This document shows, piece by piece, positions 1-10,289 of a stretch of DNA of 64,000 nucleotides. The position numbers were made by a program, and so were the translations under genes. Numbering within the stretch: position 1 is the first letter of the stretch; every line of letters starts with the position of its first letter. This DNA is from CAVPHV01 sp963821095 (lineage in GTDB: Bacteria; Actinomycetota; Acidimicrobiia; Spongiisociales; UBA5794), in assembly GCA_963821095.1 (NCBI GenBank), contig CAWGCJ010000004.1:62001-126000 (forward strand), read 5' to 3'. The notes under the pieces were generated by a model. That model saw only the letters and a list, made by a program, of their open reading frames with translations, was not told the origin of the DNA and did no database searches.

Positions 1-1173
1 CAGGAGGCCCATGGTGCGTTGGCTTCCTCGCCGGCCAGGGCCCTGGATCCGATCGCCGCCGTCACGACGATGACTGCGATGGGGGTCATGCTGAAGATCT
101 CGACCTGGAAGCAGCCCTCCGGGTGCCCATGTCGGCGAAGCCGACCATGGCCAGCAGCGCTTCGGGGAACTGGTCCGCAGCGTTCTTGAGGACGTCGTCG
201 ATCAGGACGTACGCGGGCCGATCACCAGACCCATCATGAAGAACATCAGCGACGCGGTGACGATGAGCAGGGTTTGGTGATCGGAGGCGGCCTTGACCCA
301 GATCTCGAGACCCGGGCCGAACCGGCGAGACCGCTCCATGATCTTCTCGGTCGCGGGGTTGCTGCGGAGCCGGTCCAGCCAGGTTGTCGCCAGCCCCGCT
401 TGTCCTTGAGGTCACGGCGGCTGACTCCGACGACGCGGCGACGGCCAACACGGCGATGCCGCCGAGCAGCACCGCCAGGTGGCCCCAGTCGACGCCGTGA
501 TCACGGGGTTGGAGGCGTCGTAGTAGTACCAGGGGAACGCTTTGGCGACGTTCTCCCAGCCCTCGACGAGCGTGAAGATCCCGACGCCGATGAACGAGAA
601 CACCATGACCCCGGTCGAGACGCCGGCGGCCAGGCTGCGGTTGCCGGTCCAGGCGCCGATCGGCCATGGCCATGGACCCGAAGAACAGCGAGATGACGAA
701 CATGTGGACATGAACGGGCCCGATGTGCATCCCGGCCACGTCGACGTTCAGTTCGGGGACGATGACCCCGGCCCCCCAGAGCAGGAGGTGCCTGCGGCCG
801 ATCAGCGAGCACCATGGCTCCGGCTTTGGAGACCAGCACCGGGGTGCGGCTCCTGGGGTTGCCGAGCAGCAGGCCGAGGGTTCCCTTCCGCTCCTCACCG
901 GCGATGAACGCCGAACCCATCGAAGAGCGACCAGGCCGGCGATCAAGGGCCCCGTACGAGCTGTAGATGGCCCCGTAGGCGAGGCCGGTGGCGTCGGCCG
1001 TGTCCGAGATGCCCATGAGCGATCGGAACGCCTCGGGCAGCTCGGTGAACATCGTCATGTCGATGTCCCGGTAGACGGCCATCGCGAACAGCAGCATCAC
1101 CGCCATCCGACGGCGGCGATGCTTCGCCCTTCCAGCGGTCGAGGATCGTCTTGGTGTAGACGTTGGCGAGCAT
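1..1173 (-). CDS. ABC-2 type exporter permease, incomplete at window edge, frameshifted
   Basis: Membrane subunit of an ABC exporter. The start codon at 1173 shares one base with the ATPase stop (TGATG), so the two are translationally coupled. Conceptual translation across several frame changes (near 1100, 950, 840, 660, 440 and 240) gives a conserved order. It starts MLANVYTKTILDRWKG, continues LPEAFRSLMG and GEERKGTLGLLLGNP, then shows hydrophobic segments. A second similar half follows, with FPEALLAMVGFADMGTPEG and a GEEA motif at the window edge. Actinobacterial double-length permeases of about 540 residues have two such homologous halves, so one long permease is more likely than two genes. 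The 3' end lies outside the window. The substrate is unknown. The frame changes are probably sequencing errors because motifs resume in order. Confidence 0.7.
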
Positions 1174-2074
1174 CAGGCGCTCTCCTCCTCATCCCGGTAG
1201 TAGGTGAGGAAGATCTCTTCGAGGTCGGCCTCGTGGGTGGTGATGTCGATGACGTCGTAGCGCCCGGGCCGATCTCAGCAGCGCATCGATGTGGCCCTCG
1301 TAGGACAGCATGATGGTGCTCGCACCACGACGTCGCGCACGCCGGGAACGCCTCGAACACGGCAGCCTCCACCGGGCCGCGAACTGGAACTCGATCCGGC
1401 GCATCGCCTTGGACCGCAGGCTGGCGACGCTCTCCACGGCGATGAGGCGGCCATGGCGGATGATGCCGACCCGGTCGGCGACCCGCTGGACCTCCGACAG
1501 GGTGTGGCTGGAGAGGAACACGGTTCGTCCCTCGGCAGCGACCTCGCGCATCATGGCCTGGAACTCGCGTTGCACCAGCGGATCGAGGCCGGAGCTGGGC
1601 TCGTCCATGATCAGCACGTCGGGCCGGTTCATGAACGCCTGGATCAGGCCCACCTTCTGCCGGTTGCCCGAGGACAGGTCGCCGACCTTCTTGGAGAGGT
1701 CGGCATCGAGCCGCTCGGCGAGCTCGTCCACGTAGTCCCAGTCCACGCCGCCCCGCAGGTTGGCGAAGTAGGTGAGCGTGTCCTTGCCGGTCAGGTTGGG
1801 GTACATGGCGAGGTCGCCGGGGACGATAGCCGATGTGGTTGCGGATCTCGACTGCATCTCGGTGGGAGTCCATGCCGAGGATCGACGCCGACCCGGCGGT
1901 CGGGCGGATCTCGTCGAGGATGGTGCGGATCATGGTCGTCTTGCCGGCGCCGTTGGGGCCCAGGAAGCCGAACACCTCGCCGGCCTTTACGTCGAGGTCG
2001 AGGTCGATCAGGGCCTCGACGTCCCCGTAGTGCTTGGTGAGGCCCGCGGTGTGGATGGCGGTGTTGTTGGTCAT
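1173..2074 (-). CDS. ABC transporter ATPase (drug/daunorubicin-resistance-like)
   Basis: Cytoplasmic ATP-hydrolysing subunit that energises the adjacent permease. Starting at MTNNTAIHTAGLTKHYGD, the protein shows Walker A GPNGAGKTT near residue 40. It also has the signature LSSGNRQKVG, Walker B VLIMDEPSSGLDP and the switch-histidine segment SSHTLSEV. The length of about 300 residues fits the single-domain ATPases of ABC-2 exporters. Frame changes are needed near 1830 and in the 1265-1330 stretch. The C-terminus recovers as ITTHEADLEEIFLTYYRDEE, which is typical of the family. It follows the TetR gene with almost no spacing, so TetR/ATPase/permease form one operon. Transport of lipids, drugs or peptides cannot be distinguished from sequence. 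Confidence 0.85.
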
Positions 2075-2790
2075 GGGGTTCCTTTGCTTTCTGGATCTTG
2101 CGGGCCGCTTGCAGGCTCGTTGGCGTCTGGGCCTTGTCGGAAACTTGAAGGAGGTTGGCGGCGAAGGCTTCGGTGAAGAAGCCTCCGCCGAAGACCTCGT
2201 AGACGGGGACGGCATAGGCGGCGAGATCGGGGCTGGTTCTCACCTCCGGATCGGTCAGATCGACGCCAAGCAGCCGTTCCAGATGCTGGTGGAGTACCAG
2301 CGCACCGAGTTGCCACAGGGAGAGAACAACGGCGCGGCTGCGGGGATCGTCCGACGGCTGGATCATCCCGGAATCGACGCCCTGCTGGAGGTAGCCCTCG
2401 GCATCGGCGACGAGATCGTCGACCAACTTGGCTACGGCAGGGGAGTCGTCGACCAAGATCCCGGCCAGGTAGCTGACGAGTGGGCCCATGCTGCTGTTGC
2501 GTAGCGCGGCGAGGACGTCGATGCTGGGGCCGGTGGCCAGCGTCTCGCTTCTACCCGCGGATAGTGGCGGTGACGTACTCGTCGCAGGCGGCCCGCAGGC
2601 CGTCCATCGATCCGAAGTGGTGGATCACCAAGCCAGGGGAGACTCCGGCGGTCTCGGCGACCTTTCGGGCGGTGGTGTCGGCGATGCCGTGCTCGGCGAA
2701 GCAGGCGATGGCGGCGTCACGGATCCGCGCCTTGGCGGTGCGGTCATCGGCAATGGGTATGTCGTCGGCCGAGAGAGGTATTGAACTCAT
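2071..2790 (-). CDS. TetR family transcriptional regulator
   Basis: DNA-binding repressor that probably controls the ABC exporter encoded immediately downstream. The N-terminal helix-turn-helix reads AKARIRDAAIACFAEHGIAD, then TARKVAETAGVSPGLVIHHF, a classic TetR domain ending near residue 60. A frame change around 2490-2550 separates this from the ligand-binding C-terminal part (GPLVSYLAGILVDDSP, then ALVLHQHLERLLGVDL). The stop is uncertain: the observed frame runs into the ATPase, and a TGA overlapping the ATPase start (ATGA) is the likely true end. I chose ATG 2790 over the ATG at 2808 because the putative operator and -10 box lie directly upstream of 2790. The inducer is unknown. Confidence 0.8.
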
Positions 2791-2806
2791 GTTCAACAAA
2801 CTATAC
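2781..2806 (-). promoter_or_regulatory. Putative TetR promoter and operator
   Basis: A -10-like TATAGT lies at 2800-2805 on the minus strand, about 10 bases before the TetR ATG, which suggests a very short or leaderless mRNA. The arms TTGAAC (2781-2786) and GTTCAA (2791-2796) form a perfect 6-bp inverted repeat around a 4-base spacer that overlaps the start codon. A second GTTCAGC at 2811 lies 20 bp away on the same face of the helix. Autoregulation is inferred from position. Confidence 0.4.
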
Positions 2807-2812
2807 AACCGT

Positions 2813-4267
2813 TCAGCGCCTTGCCAGGGGACAAGGACCCAAGCCGGATTGGACCAACGCCGTTGCGCCGGGCGAGCGGCCCCGACTCAGTCCCGCGGGC
2901 GGTGGCGGGATCATGCGCAGGTCATTGCGATTGATCCACACGGGCTTGTGGCTGCCTTCCTGCACCTTGGCCAGGTCGCCCTTACGCTCCAGCACTCTGA
3001 CCTCGGCTCCGTGAGCGAGCAGGTGCACCCTGGTTGAGTCTGTCTCCTTTGCTTCCACCCACTTGTACTTGTAGTCCTCGGTGCCGACGACGGTGAAGGT
3101 CGGTGCAGGAGGCGGCGGTGGCGGGGGCTGGACCTCCTCGATGGTGGTCACATAGGTCTGGGTGGTACCGCCCACCGTGTAGCTCTTCTCGGCGGGGTTG
3201 GGCGGCGGTGGAGGAGGCCGTGGCGACCTGGCTCTATCACCGTCGATTGCCTTCCGGTCGAGCATGGCTTTGAGACTGTGGAACACCCAGACGCCCAATC
3301 CCAACAAGATGAAGAGAACGAAGATCGTGAGCGCCCATCCGGTCGCCGAATCCCCACCACCCTCATTGGAGCTCTCACCGGCAACCGGCAGGGCATCGCT
3401 TCCACTTTGGGCCGCATCACTCGACTCCGGGGAATCGGCTTCGGACTGTTCGGCGGGTGCCCCGGAGTCAACGTCCGAATCCAGAGCATCCGACGGAACC
3501 TCTGCCGCTGTGGTCGATGTGGTTGAGGCAGTGGTTTCCTCAGATACCTGACCCGGGGGAGGGAGGATGGCGCCATCAAGGGTGATGGAAAACCGTGACA
3601 TGAAGAACTCCGTCCGGCGCAGGTGGCTGAGGTCCATCGTGTAGACGTCGGCCTCCATGCGGTCTGCGAACGCCAGCGACAGCGTGCGATCGGCCACGAA
3701 CCCCTCGAGGGGCGCAACGGCGTTCTCAGTCCCTCCCACCTCACACACTCGATCGGCGCAGACGTAGCAGACGGTCCCCCCACAATCGGACGGATTCTCG
3801 TCGGCCGTCACCGTGGTGTCGTAGCTGATGGTGACCGAACCTGTGATGCTCCAGCCGTCACCGTCGGGCTCGAGTCGGCCGTCGACGATGGTCGCGGTCA
3901 GGCCCGTGTCGCGGTTGGTCGTCCAACTGGGGCTTCCATCGCTTGCCGCGCAGTCGCCCTGACACGACCACCGCTCGATGATGTCTCCGGTGATGGTGGC
4001 GGCCTCGACGTCGACCACCACCCGACCCGACGTGTCTTGTGGCTGTTCGAGATACAGCGAGTTCCAACCCTCGCCGTCGTCGCGGGTGTAGTTGTCGGTC
4101 TTGAGATTCCAAAGCATCCGAGCTGTGTGCTCATGCACTCCGGTCTCTGCGGCGAGGTCGAATACCAGCGTCGCGTCGGATGTGGGCTCCTCGGCGGCTA
4201 CCGGAACCGCCAGCAGCGCGAGCACGACGACCGCGACGGCGAGCCGTGTTGCGTGGTTCATGATCAT
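2813..4267 (-). CDS. Secreted/membrane-anchored protein with C-terminal SH3-like segment
   Basis: An uninterrupted 484-residue protein of unknown function. It begins with a signal peptide (LAVAVVVLALLAVPVAA). An extracellular domain of about 220 residues with several Cys pairs follows (WSCQGDCA, then CGGTVCYVCADRVC). Next come a Ser/Glu/Asp-rich linker, one transmembrane helix (WALTIFVLFILLGLGVWVF, near residue 315) and proline-rich stretches. The C-terminal region (VHLLAHGAEVRVLERKGDLA, then KPVWINRNDLRMI) resembles a bacterial SH3 repeat, so the cytoplasmic end may bind a partner. ATG 4267 and ATG 4261 are both possible starts after AAGGGG. The gene ends 22 bases before the TetR start. No enzymatic motif is visible. 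Confidence 0.75.
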   Translation of the reverse strand: MIMNHATRLAVAVVVLALLAVPVAAEEPTSDATLVFDLAAETGVHEHTARMLWNLKTDNYTRDDGEGWNSLYLEQPQDTSGRVVVDVEAATITGDIIERWSCQGDCAASDGSPSWTTNRDTGLTATIVDGRLEPDGDGWSITGSVTISYDTTVTADENPSDCGGTVCYVCADRVCEVGGTENAVAPLEGFVADRTLSLAFADRMEADVYTMDLSHLRRTEFFMSRFSITLDGAILPPPGQVSEETTASTTSTTAAEVPSDALDSDVDSGAPAEQSEADSPESSDAAQSGSDALPVAGESSNEGGGDSATGWALTIFVLFILLGLGVWVFHSLKAMLDRKAIDGDRARSPRPPPPPPNPAEKSYTVGGTTQTYVTTIEEVQPPPPPPPAPTFTVVGTEDYKYKWVEAKETDSTRVHLLAHGAEVRVLERKGDLAKVQEGSHKPVWINRNDLRMIPPPPAGLSRGRSPGATALVQSGLGPCPLARR

Positions 4268-4371
4268 CCCGTCCTACCCCTTGGGGTCCCTGCCCTCTGT
4301 CTACGGGACGCGAGTGACGCCAACTAGGGGAAAAGGTCATCGCGTAGATTCGGCATACCGGGCAACACGGC

Positions 4372-5286
4372 TCACTCTCTGCCGTTGATCACGAGCTCCT
4401 GCAGTGAGGTCGCGACGGAGCGGCGATGTGCCCACCCCCGGGCACCGCGGTGGCGGCACGACTCGGTCGCGATGGCAGCGGCGCGGCGCATCAGTTCGGC
4501 GAAGGGGAGCGAGCTTCCGTGGTGCGCCACCAGGGTGGCCAGCGCACCGTGGAGCACGTCCCCGGCCCCCAAGGTATCGACTACCTGGTGCGGGGTGATG
4601 GCTTTCACGGCGACCTCGCGGCGACTGCCGTCGTCCAGCACGAGAATCGAGTCTGGCCCCTGGGTCTGGGCGACATACCGGCATCCCATCGTGGCCAGGG
4701 CGCGCAGCGGGTCGTCACCAGACGGCACCGAGAAGGCACTCGAAATGGCGGCGTAGTCCACGTACTCGATCAGGTCCTCGGTTCGTGGCTTCCAACTGCC
4801 GCCGTCGAGCACGACGGGCACCCCCGCCTTCGACGCTGCTTGGGCCAGTGCCAGTGCCACATCCATGTGGTGGCCGTCGACCAGCAGGACGTCGGCGCCG
4901 TCGAGTTCGTCGCCCTTGAGCCGGAAATCCGGGCTGGTGTACTGAACCTTCGTCGACACAACGGCGCGTTGGCCGGTGTGGCGGTTGACGAGGACGGTGG
5001 AGACCGCCGCGCCGGCACCACCGAGGTCGACCACATCAACACCGGCCGTCTCGAGGAGTTCGAGCGCCAACCGCCCAATTGGTTCGGGGCCGAGGCTCGT
5101 TACCAGCGTTGCGGCGGCGCCCAGGGCACTCGCCGTCGCCGCCGCATTCGCCGCCGGACCGCCGGCGTCATCGAAGAAGGCGGCCACGATCAGTTTCTCG
5201 TCGGGTCCCGGCAATCGGTCGACCACCTGAACCACATCCAACGTGGTGAGACCGCAGCACACCACCGAGACCGGGTCGTTCCTCAT
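4372..5286 (-). CDS. PfkB-family carbohydrate kinase
   Basis: Ribokinase-like sugar kinase that transfers phosphate from ATP to a sugar or nucleoside in the cytoplasm. The 304-residue intact protein has the N-terminal PfkB signature region (GGPAANAAATASALGA, near residues 42-57). It also has the C-terminal signature DTLGAGDVLHGAL, in which GAGD supplies the anion hole and the catalytic Asp. The length matches the family. The substrate cannot be assigned; similarity to ketohexokinase-type and adenosine-kinase-like members is only general. It is flanked by unrelated genes with no operon partner on its strand. Confidence 0.88.
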   Translation of the reverse strand: MRNDPVSVVCCGLTTLDVVQVVDRLPGPDEKLIVAAFFDDAGGPAANAAATASALGAAATLVTSLGPEPIGRLALELLETAGVDVVDLGGAGAAVSTVLVNRHTGQRAVVSTKVQYTSPDFRLKGDELDGADVLLVDGHHMDVALALAQAASKAGVPVVLDGGSWKPRTEDLIEYVDYAAISSAFSVPSGDDPLRALATMGCRYVAQTQGPDSILVLDDGSRREVAVKAITPHQVVDTLGAGDVLHGALATLVAHHGSSLPFAELMRRAAAIATESCRHRGARGWAHRRSVATSLQELVINGRE

Positions 5287-5385
5287 CGTCTGGCAGGGTA
5301 GCGATGGATCCGCCCGCGCCTCTTTGGCTCACGGCCTGGCCGGAAACCCTCGCCAGGCGTCCCGGCGGTCAAATACGCTTGCGAC

Positions 5386-5910
5386 ATGACGAACTTCGAT
5401 CTGACTGTTGAGGTGCCGGACGGCTATCCGGGGGCACTCGGGCGTGCTCTCTGGATGCTGGAGGATTGCCGGGACCGGACCCTCAGCGCCATCGCCGGCG
5501 TCACCGACACCGAAGTGAGCAGTATCCCGCCCGACGGAGACAACTCGATCGGCGCGTTGCTCTATCACATTGCGGCGATCGAGGCCGACTGGGTCTACGC
5601 CGAGATTCTGGGGCAGGACTATCCCGCGTGGATGGTGGAGCTGTTCCCATTTGACGTGCGGGAGGAGAGTGGCGGGTTGTCTCCGGTCCCGGCGATGAGC
5701 GTGACCGAGCACGTTATGCGGCTGGCGACCACTCGGGCCCACGTGTTCGAGGACGTCGTGGTTGTCGACGACTTCGACTTCAGCCGAGTGAGGACTGTGG
5801 CGAGCGGGAATGTCACCCCCGACGGAGTGCTCCATCACCTCCGGCAGCACGAAGCCGAGCACCGCGGCCAGATCCAGGCGATCCGCACTGCGCTGTCAAA
5901 GGTGGGCTGA
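5386..5910 (+). CDS. DinB-like family protein
   Basis: A small intact protein of 174 residues with the DinB/YfiT-like four-helix-bundle pattern. Metal-ligand histidines are visible in GALLYHIAAIEADW (near residue 60) and in the C-terminal HHLRQHEAEHRGQI. Members are often thiol-dependent transferases or stress-induced proteins; the reaction here is unknown. It starts at ATG 5386 after a weakly defined ribosome binding site. It is divergent from the PfkB gene, with a 99-base intergenic region shared by both promoters. Confidence 0.8.
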   Translation: MTNFDLTVEVPDGYPGALGRALWMLEDCRDRTLSAIAGVTDTEVSSIPPDGDNSIGALLYHIAAIEADWVYAEILGQDYPAWMVELFPFDVREESGGLSPVPAMSVTEHVMRLATTRAHVFEDVVVVDDFDFSRVRTVASGNVTPDGVLHHLRQHEAEHRGQIQAIRTALSKVG

Positions 5911-5920
5911 CGCTCCCGCG

Positions 5921-5985
5921 CTACGACGCGGCGGCGGCCTGCTCGTCGAATGCTTTGATCGCCGACTCCGGCACGGTCGGCGCCA
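5921..5985 (-). pseudogene. Relic of the 3' end of a papain/hydrolase-fusion homologue
   Basis: These 65 bases match 16229-16293, the last codons and stop of the intact fusion gene, at 60 of 65 positions. The encoded tail APTVPESAIKAFDEQAAAAS plus TAG differs at one residue; four of the five base changes are synonymous. The copy therefore diverged while still coding and is the tail of a once-functional homologue, not random duplication noise. No further similarity is visible upstream of 5985. The rest of the gene is absent, and the RND block lies beyond it. Confidence 0.75.
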
Positions 5986-6582
5986 CAAGCAATGTCGATG
6001 GCGAAGCGCGGCTCTCCACTAGCCCGACCGGCCGAGGTGCTGTTCGCCTGCGAGCACTAAATCGTGCGGTCCCCGGTGATTGGTGTTGCGCCGGCCGAAC
6101 TGGGCACGGGCCATATTTCCCTACACACCCGTGGAGCCCATAGCTATGGTTGGAATCGGGTTGGTGCCTTCGGAGGGCCACGGGATGGGGGCGAGGATTG
6201 TGGGAGTATCGGTTGGACATCTGTGCGCAGAGGCACTTCGTCTAGGACGTCATGGCGACCAGCGATGCTCGTTGCGTTCGACCATTTCGATACATGACAT
6301 GGGCTCGGTTCCGGTCGAGGTCCCACACCCCGCTCGGCGATCGGGCGTGCCGGAGTCAGCGTTGTCAGCGCCGGATCGGGCCTGACGTCCCCCTTTTCGG
6401 AAATTCCACTTGTGGTCGCGGCGGCAGTTGGGAAGGAGACGCCTGAGGGAGGGCAAGGAGGCAACACACGCAAACGGCCCGATGTCGGGGTCGTGAGTGC
6501 CGGAAGAGATCGACAGGTGGGTCATGTGGGAGCGAGGGATAGCCCGAGAACCGGGAGTCTTTCGCAGAGGGAGGCTCGACGA
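5986..6582. other. Region without a recognisable gene
   Basis: About 600 bases between the gene relic and the first RND transporter. The open frames here show no domain and no consistent third-position bias. An AGAGGGAGG ribosome binding site for the RND gene lies at the right end. The segment may be decayed coding sequence at a rearrangement boundary, but I see no alignable remnant beyond 5985. Confidence 0.4.
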
Positions 6583-9500
6583 ATGGTGTACTGGATCGTC
6601 AACTGGAGCGTGAAGTTCCGGCGGATCGTTATCGCGCTGACTGCTGGGCTTCTGGTCTTCGGCTTCCTTCAAGTCGACGACGTCAAGCAGGATATTCTCC
6701 CGGAGTTCGGTCCGACGATTGTCGAGGTGCAGACCGAGGCGCTCGGCTTGTCGGCGGCCGAGGTCGAGCAGTTGATCACGGTTCCTCTCGAACAGGACCT
6801 GCTCAATGGCGTGGCGTTTCTCGAGACTATTGAGTCGGCGTCACTCCCCGGGCTCTCCTCAGTCGTGATGACCTTCGAGTCGGGTACCGACCTGCTTGAC
6901 GCTCGTCAGGTAGTTGCCGAACGCCTCACACAAGCTGCAGGGCTGCCGCAGGTGTCGGATCCGCCGCAGATGATCCAACCGCTGTCGTCGACTAGTCGGG
7001 TCGCGATGGTGGCGCTCGATTCCGATGAACTCACTCCGATCGAGATGTCGGTCTTGGCGCGATGGGTGATGGCGCCGCGTTTGCTCAGCGTTGAGGGCGT
7101 GGCGAACGTAGCGATCTGGGGTTTTCGCGATCAGCAGCTCCAGGTTCTCGTCGATCCGTCGAACCTCGCCGGTCAGAATGTGGCGCTCAGCCAAATCATC
7201 TCGACGGCGGGGAATGCCCTCGAGGTCTCGCCGCTCAGTTTCTTGGAGGCTTCGAGTCCGGGAACCGGTGGGTTCATCGATACCGTCAACCAGCGGCTGC
7301 ACGTCTTCCACGAACAGGCCATTTCGACGCCAGAGCAACTCGCGCAAGTCACGCTGGAAGGTGTCGAGGGAGGGGCCGTGTTTGTTGCCGGCGAACCTCT
7401 GGTCCTGGGTGATGTGGCCGAGATCGTCACCGACCATCAGCCCCTTATTGGCGACGCTCTGTGTTCCAGCGGGCCTTGCATCTTGCTCGTGGTCGAGAAG
7501 TTCCCAGATGCCAACACTCCGGCCGTCGCCGAAGGCGTCGACGAGGCCCTACGCTGCCCTCAGCCTCGGTCTGCCCGGCATGGAGATCGACAGCTCCGAT
7601 CTATCAGCCGGCCGGGTTCATCGATACGTCCACGGACAACCTGCGTGGAACCCTCTTTGTCGGCGCAGTCCTGCTGCTACTCGTCCTCGCAGCACTGTTC
7701 CTCAGCTGGCGTATCGCGCTGATTGCCGTTGATCTCGATCGCCTCTTCGCTGGTCGTGGCCGGAATTGTTCTCCTGCTGTTCGATGCCACCGTGAACACC
7801 ATGATCTTGGCCGGTCTCGTCATGGCACTCGTGGTCATCATCGACGATGCGGTCGTCGGAGCCTTGGGCTCTGCACAAGCGGTCCGCGACGAGAGTCCGG
7901 TCGGCACTGCAGGTGGTGCCTGCGGTGATCGACTCGATTCTGCAGCTTACGTACGATCGCTCTCTACGCGACGCTGATCGGCGGCTGCAGCGCTCCTGCC
8001 CGTCTTCGCCATGGAAGGCGAGGCGGGAGCCTTCCTCGAGCCGATTGCGATCGCCTACCTGCTCGCGATTGCAGCAGCCTTGATAGTGAGCGTCACGGTG
8101 GCACCCGCGCTCAGCGCTTTGCTGCTGGGCCATCACTCCGACGCCCCGCCGGAGTCGGGCGTCACCAAATGGCTACACGAGTCAGTCCGCCGCTGGTCAC
8201 CGTCCTGATGGTCCCCCGGACCACAGCAGTGCTGATCGTGTTCGGTGTGCTGGTTGTCGCCGGCCTGGTGTCGGCCGCATCCGTGAGAACCTTCGCTGCG
8301 GCCAGACCTCAAGAGAGCGGGACATCCTCATCCAACTCGATGCGGCGCCGGGCACTTCGCTGACCCATATGGACGAGATCACCGCTGAAATCGTCGACGA
8401 CCTCCGTAGCCCATCCGGGCGTTGCCAACGTCGGGGCGCATGTAGGGCGAGCCATCATGTCGGACCAGGTTGTCAACGTGAACTCGGCCGAAGTCTGGCT
8501 GAAGATCGAGCCATCCGCCGACTACGACGCCACGGTCGCCGGTATCGAGTCCACCGTCGATGGCCTCGACGAGGTTGCCGTTGCCGTAACGACATACTCT
8601 GAGCAGCGCGTCGACGACATCCTCGGCGGGCGCTCAGATGGCCTCGTTGTGCGGGTTTACGGTGAGAACGCCGAAATCCGTGAAACCATGGCAGAGCGGG
8701 TGCACGAGGTCTTGGGCAGCGTCGAGGGCGTTGCGGAGGTTGCAGTGATCGCAGCCCCCGTCGAGCCCACCGTCGAAATCGAAGTGGACGTCGCAACGGC
8801 TCAGACGTTCGGGGTGAAGCCCGGTGAGGTGCGTCGGCAGGCGGCCACCCTTGTTTCGGGCCTCGTTGTTGGCAACCTGTTCGAGGACCAGAAGGTGTTC
8901 GATGTGGTCGTTTGGGGCAATCCGGAGATCCGGGGTACGGTCGAGGACATTCGAGCCTTGCCCATCGCGACTCCGAGCGGCGACAACGTGCCACTGGGCG
9001 ATCTGGCCGAGGTACGCGTAGTACCGAACCCGACCGTCATCCACCACGAGTCCGTGGCGACGTACGTCGATGTGACGGTTGCGGTCTCCGGCCGCTCGCT
9101 CGAGGCGGTGGCGGCGGACGTGGGATTGGTCTTGGGTGCAATCGATTTCCCGCTCGAGCACCATGCGGAGGTTCTCGGCGGCTTCGAGGATGCAGCCGCG
9201 GCCAAGCACGGTTGATCGCCGCCATCGTCGCGGCGTTGATCTTCGTCTACCTGCTTCTCCAGGCGGCTTTCGGCAGTTGGCGCCTCGCCACACTGGTCTT
9301 TCTGATGTTGCCGATGGCCGTATCGGGCAGCCTGATTGCCGTGGCTCTCAGTGGTGGCAGCCTGACCCTCGGCTCGGTTGTTGGAGTCTTTGCCATCTTC
9401 GGCTTTGGCCGGCGCGTGGCGCAATACTCATGGTGCGGGGCTATGAGGCCCGCGAGCGGCGCGGCGAGGCCTTTGGCGACGAGATGATCGTTGACGAGAC

Positions 9501-9842
9501 GGCGCGACTGGCCGTTCCTTCAATCAGTTCGGCGATCGCCATAGCCGTGGTGTTCGTACCCCTTGCTGTGGCCGGTTCCCGCGCAGGCTTGGAGGTCGCC
9601 GGTCCGATGGCCGTTGCTGTTCTCGGCGGACTTGTAACGACCGTAGTGGTCAATGTTGTAGTGCTGCCTCGCGGTGTACTTGCGATGGGGCTATGTCGCT
9701 GTGTTGGACCTGACGGCAGACGACCTGTTCACCGACAGCGGCGAATCATCTTCAGTCGCCGTCACCAGCGGCGGAGGCGCTCTCGGGCAACGGCTCCCCA
9801 CGCGAGCCGATACCGGCCGCAGCGACGGACGAGGGGGCTTGA
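6583..9842 (+). CDS. RND efflux transporter permease 1 (CzcA/CusA-like), frameshifted
   Basis: Large proton-driven exporter of the RND superfamily. ATG 6583 follows AGAGGGAGG. The N-terminus runs in one frame for about 320 residues: TM1, then DILPEFGPTIVEVQTEALGL and VEQLITVPLEQDLLNGV, the opening typical of heavy-metal and related RNDs. Later blocks follow in other frames. These are TM4 (VVIIDDAVVGALGSAQAV), the pore domain half two (VGNLFEDQKVFDVVVWGNPE, near 8870), TM7-8 and a last membrane block (AVAVLGGLVTTVVVNVVVLP). At least six frame changes lie between about 7550 and 9700. The stop TGA at 9840-9842 follows PREPIPAATDEGA. It sits in an operon with a short lipoprotein and a second RND gene. 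The substrate is unknown. Confidence 0.75.
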
Positions 9843-9843
9843 T

Positions 9844-10280
9844 GTGGTCAAGCCAGCAAAGCTGCTGATAGTCGCCGCTGGTATCGTGCTCGGCGCAACC
9901 CTCGTTGCGGGGTGCGACAGCGACGCCGGTGACGGACGTCCCCGACGAACCCATCACCGTCGAGGAGACTGCAGATTCCGACATCTTGCGCCTCACGCTG
10001 AGCGAGTCGGCGGCGCGGCGCTTGGATATCCAAACCGCCGTTGTCGGAGCCGCCGACGACCGGATGGTGGTGCCGAGCGCCGCCGTCATCATCGATCCCG
10101 AGGGGATCTACTGGGTGTACACCAACCCCGAGCCGTTGGTCTACCTGCGGCAGGAGATCCGGCCCGTTGTCGAGGAAGGACAACAGGCATTCTTCGAGGA
10201 TGGCCCACCGCTCGGGACCGCCGGTGGTGATGACCGGCGTGCCGGAACTGTACGGCGCCGAGTTCGGGATCGGGAAGTAG
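9844..10280 (+). CDS. Short lipoprotein, possible RND accessory/adaptor
   Basis: A GTG at 9844, two bases after the RND1 stop, opens a lipoprotein leader (LLIVAAGIVLGATLVAGC). The mature part after a frame change near 9935 reads DILRLTLSESAARRLDIQTA, then VVPSAAVIIDPEGIYWVYTN. This resembles the barrel and membrane-proximal region of periplasmic adaptor proteins (MFP/HlyD type). The whole protein is only about 145 residues and lacks the coiled-coil hairpin. A second frame change near 10205 leads to the end VPELYGAEFGIGK. I infer an adaptor reduced for a cell without a typical outer membrane. It lies between two RND genes, with 9 bases to the next start. Confidence 0.6.
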
Positions 10281-10289
10281 GGGGCGGCC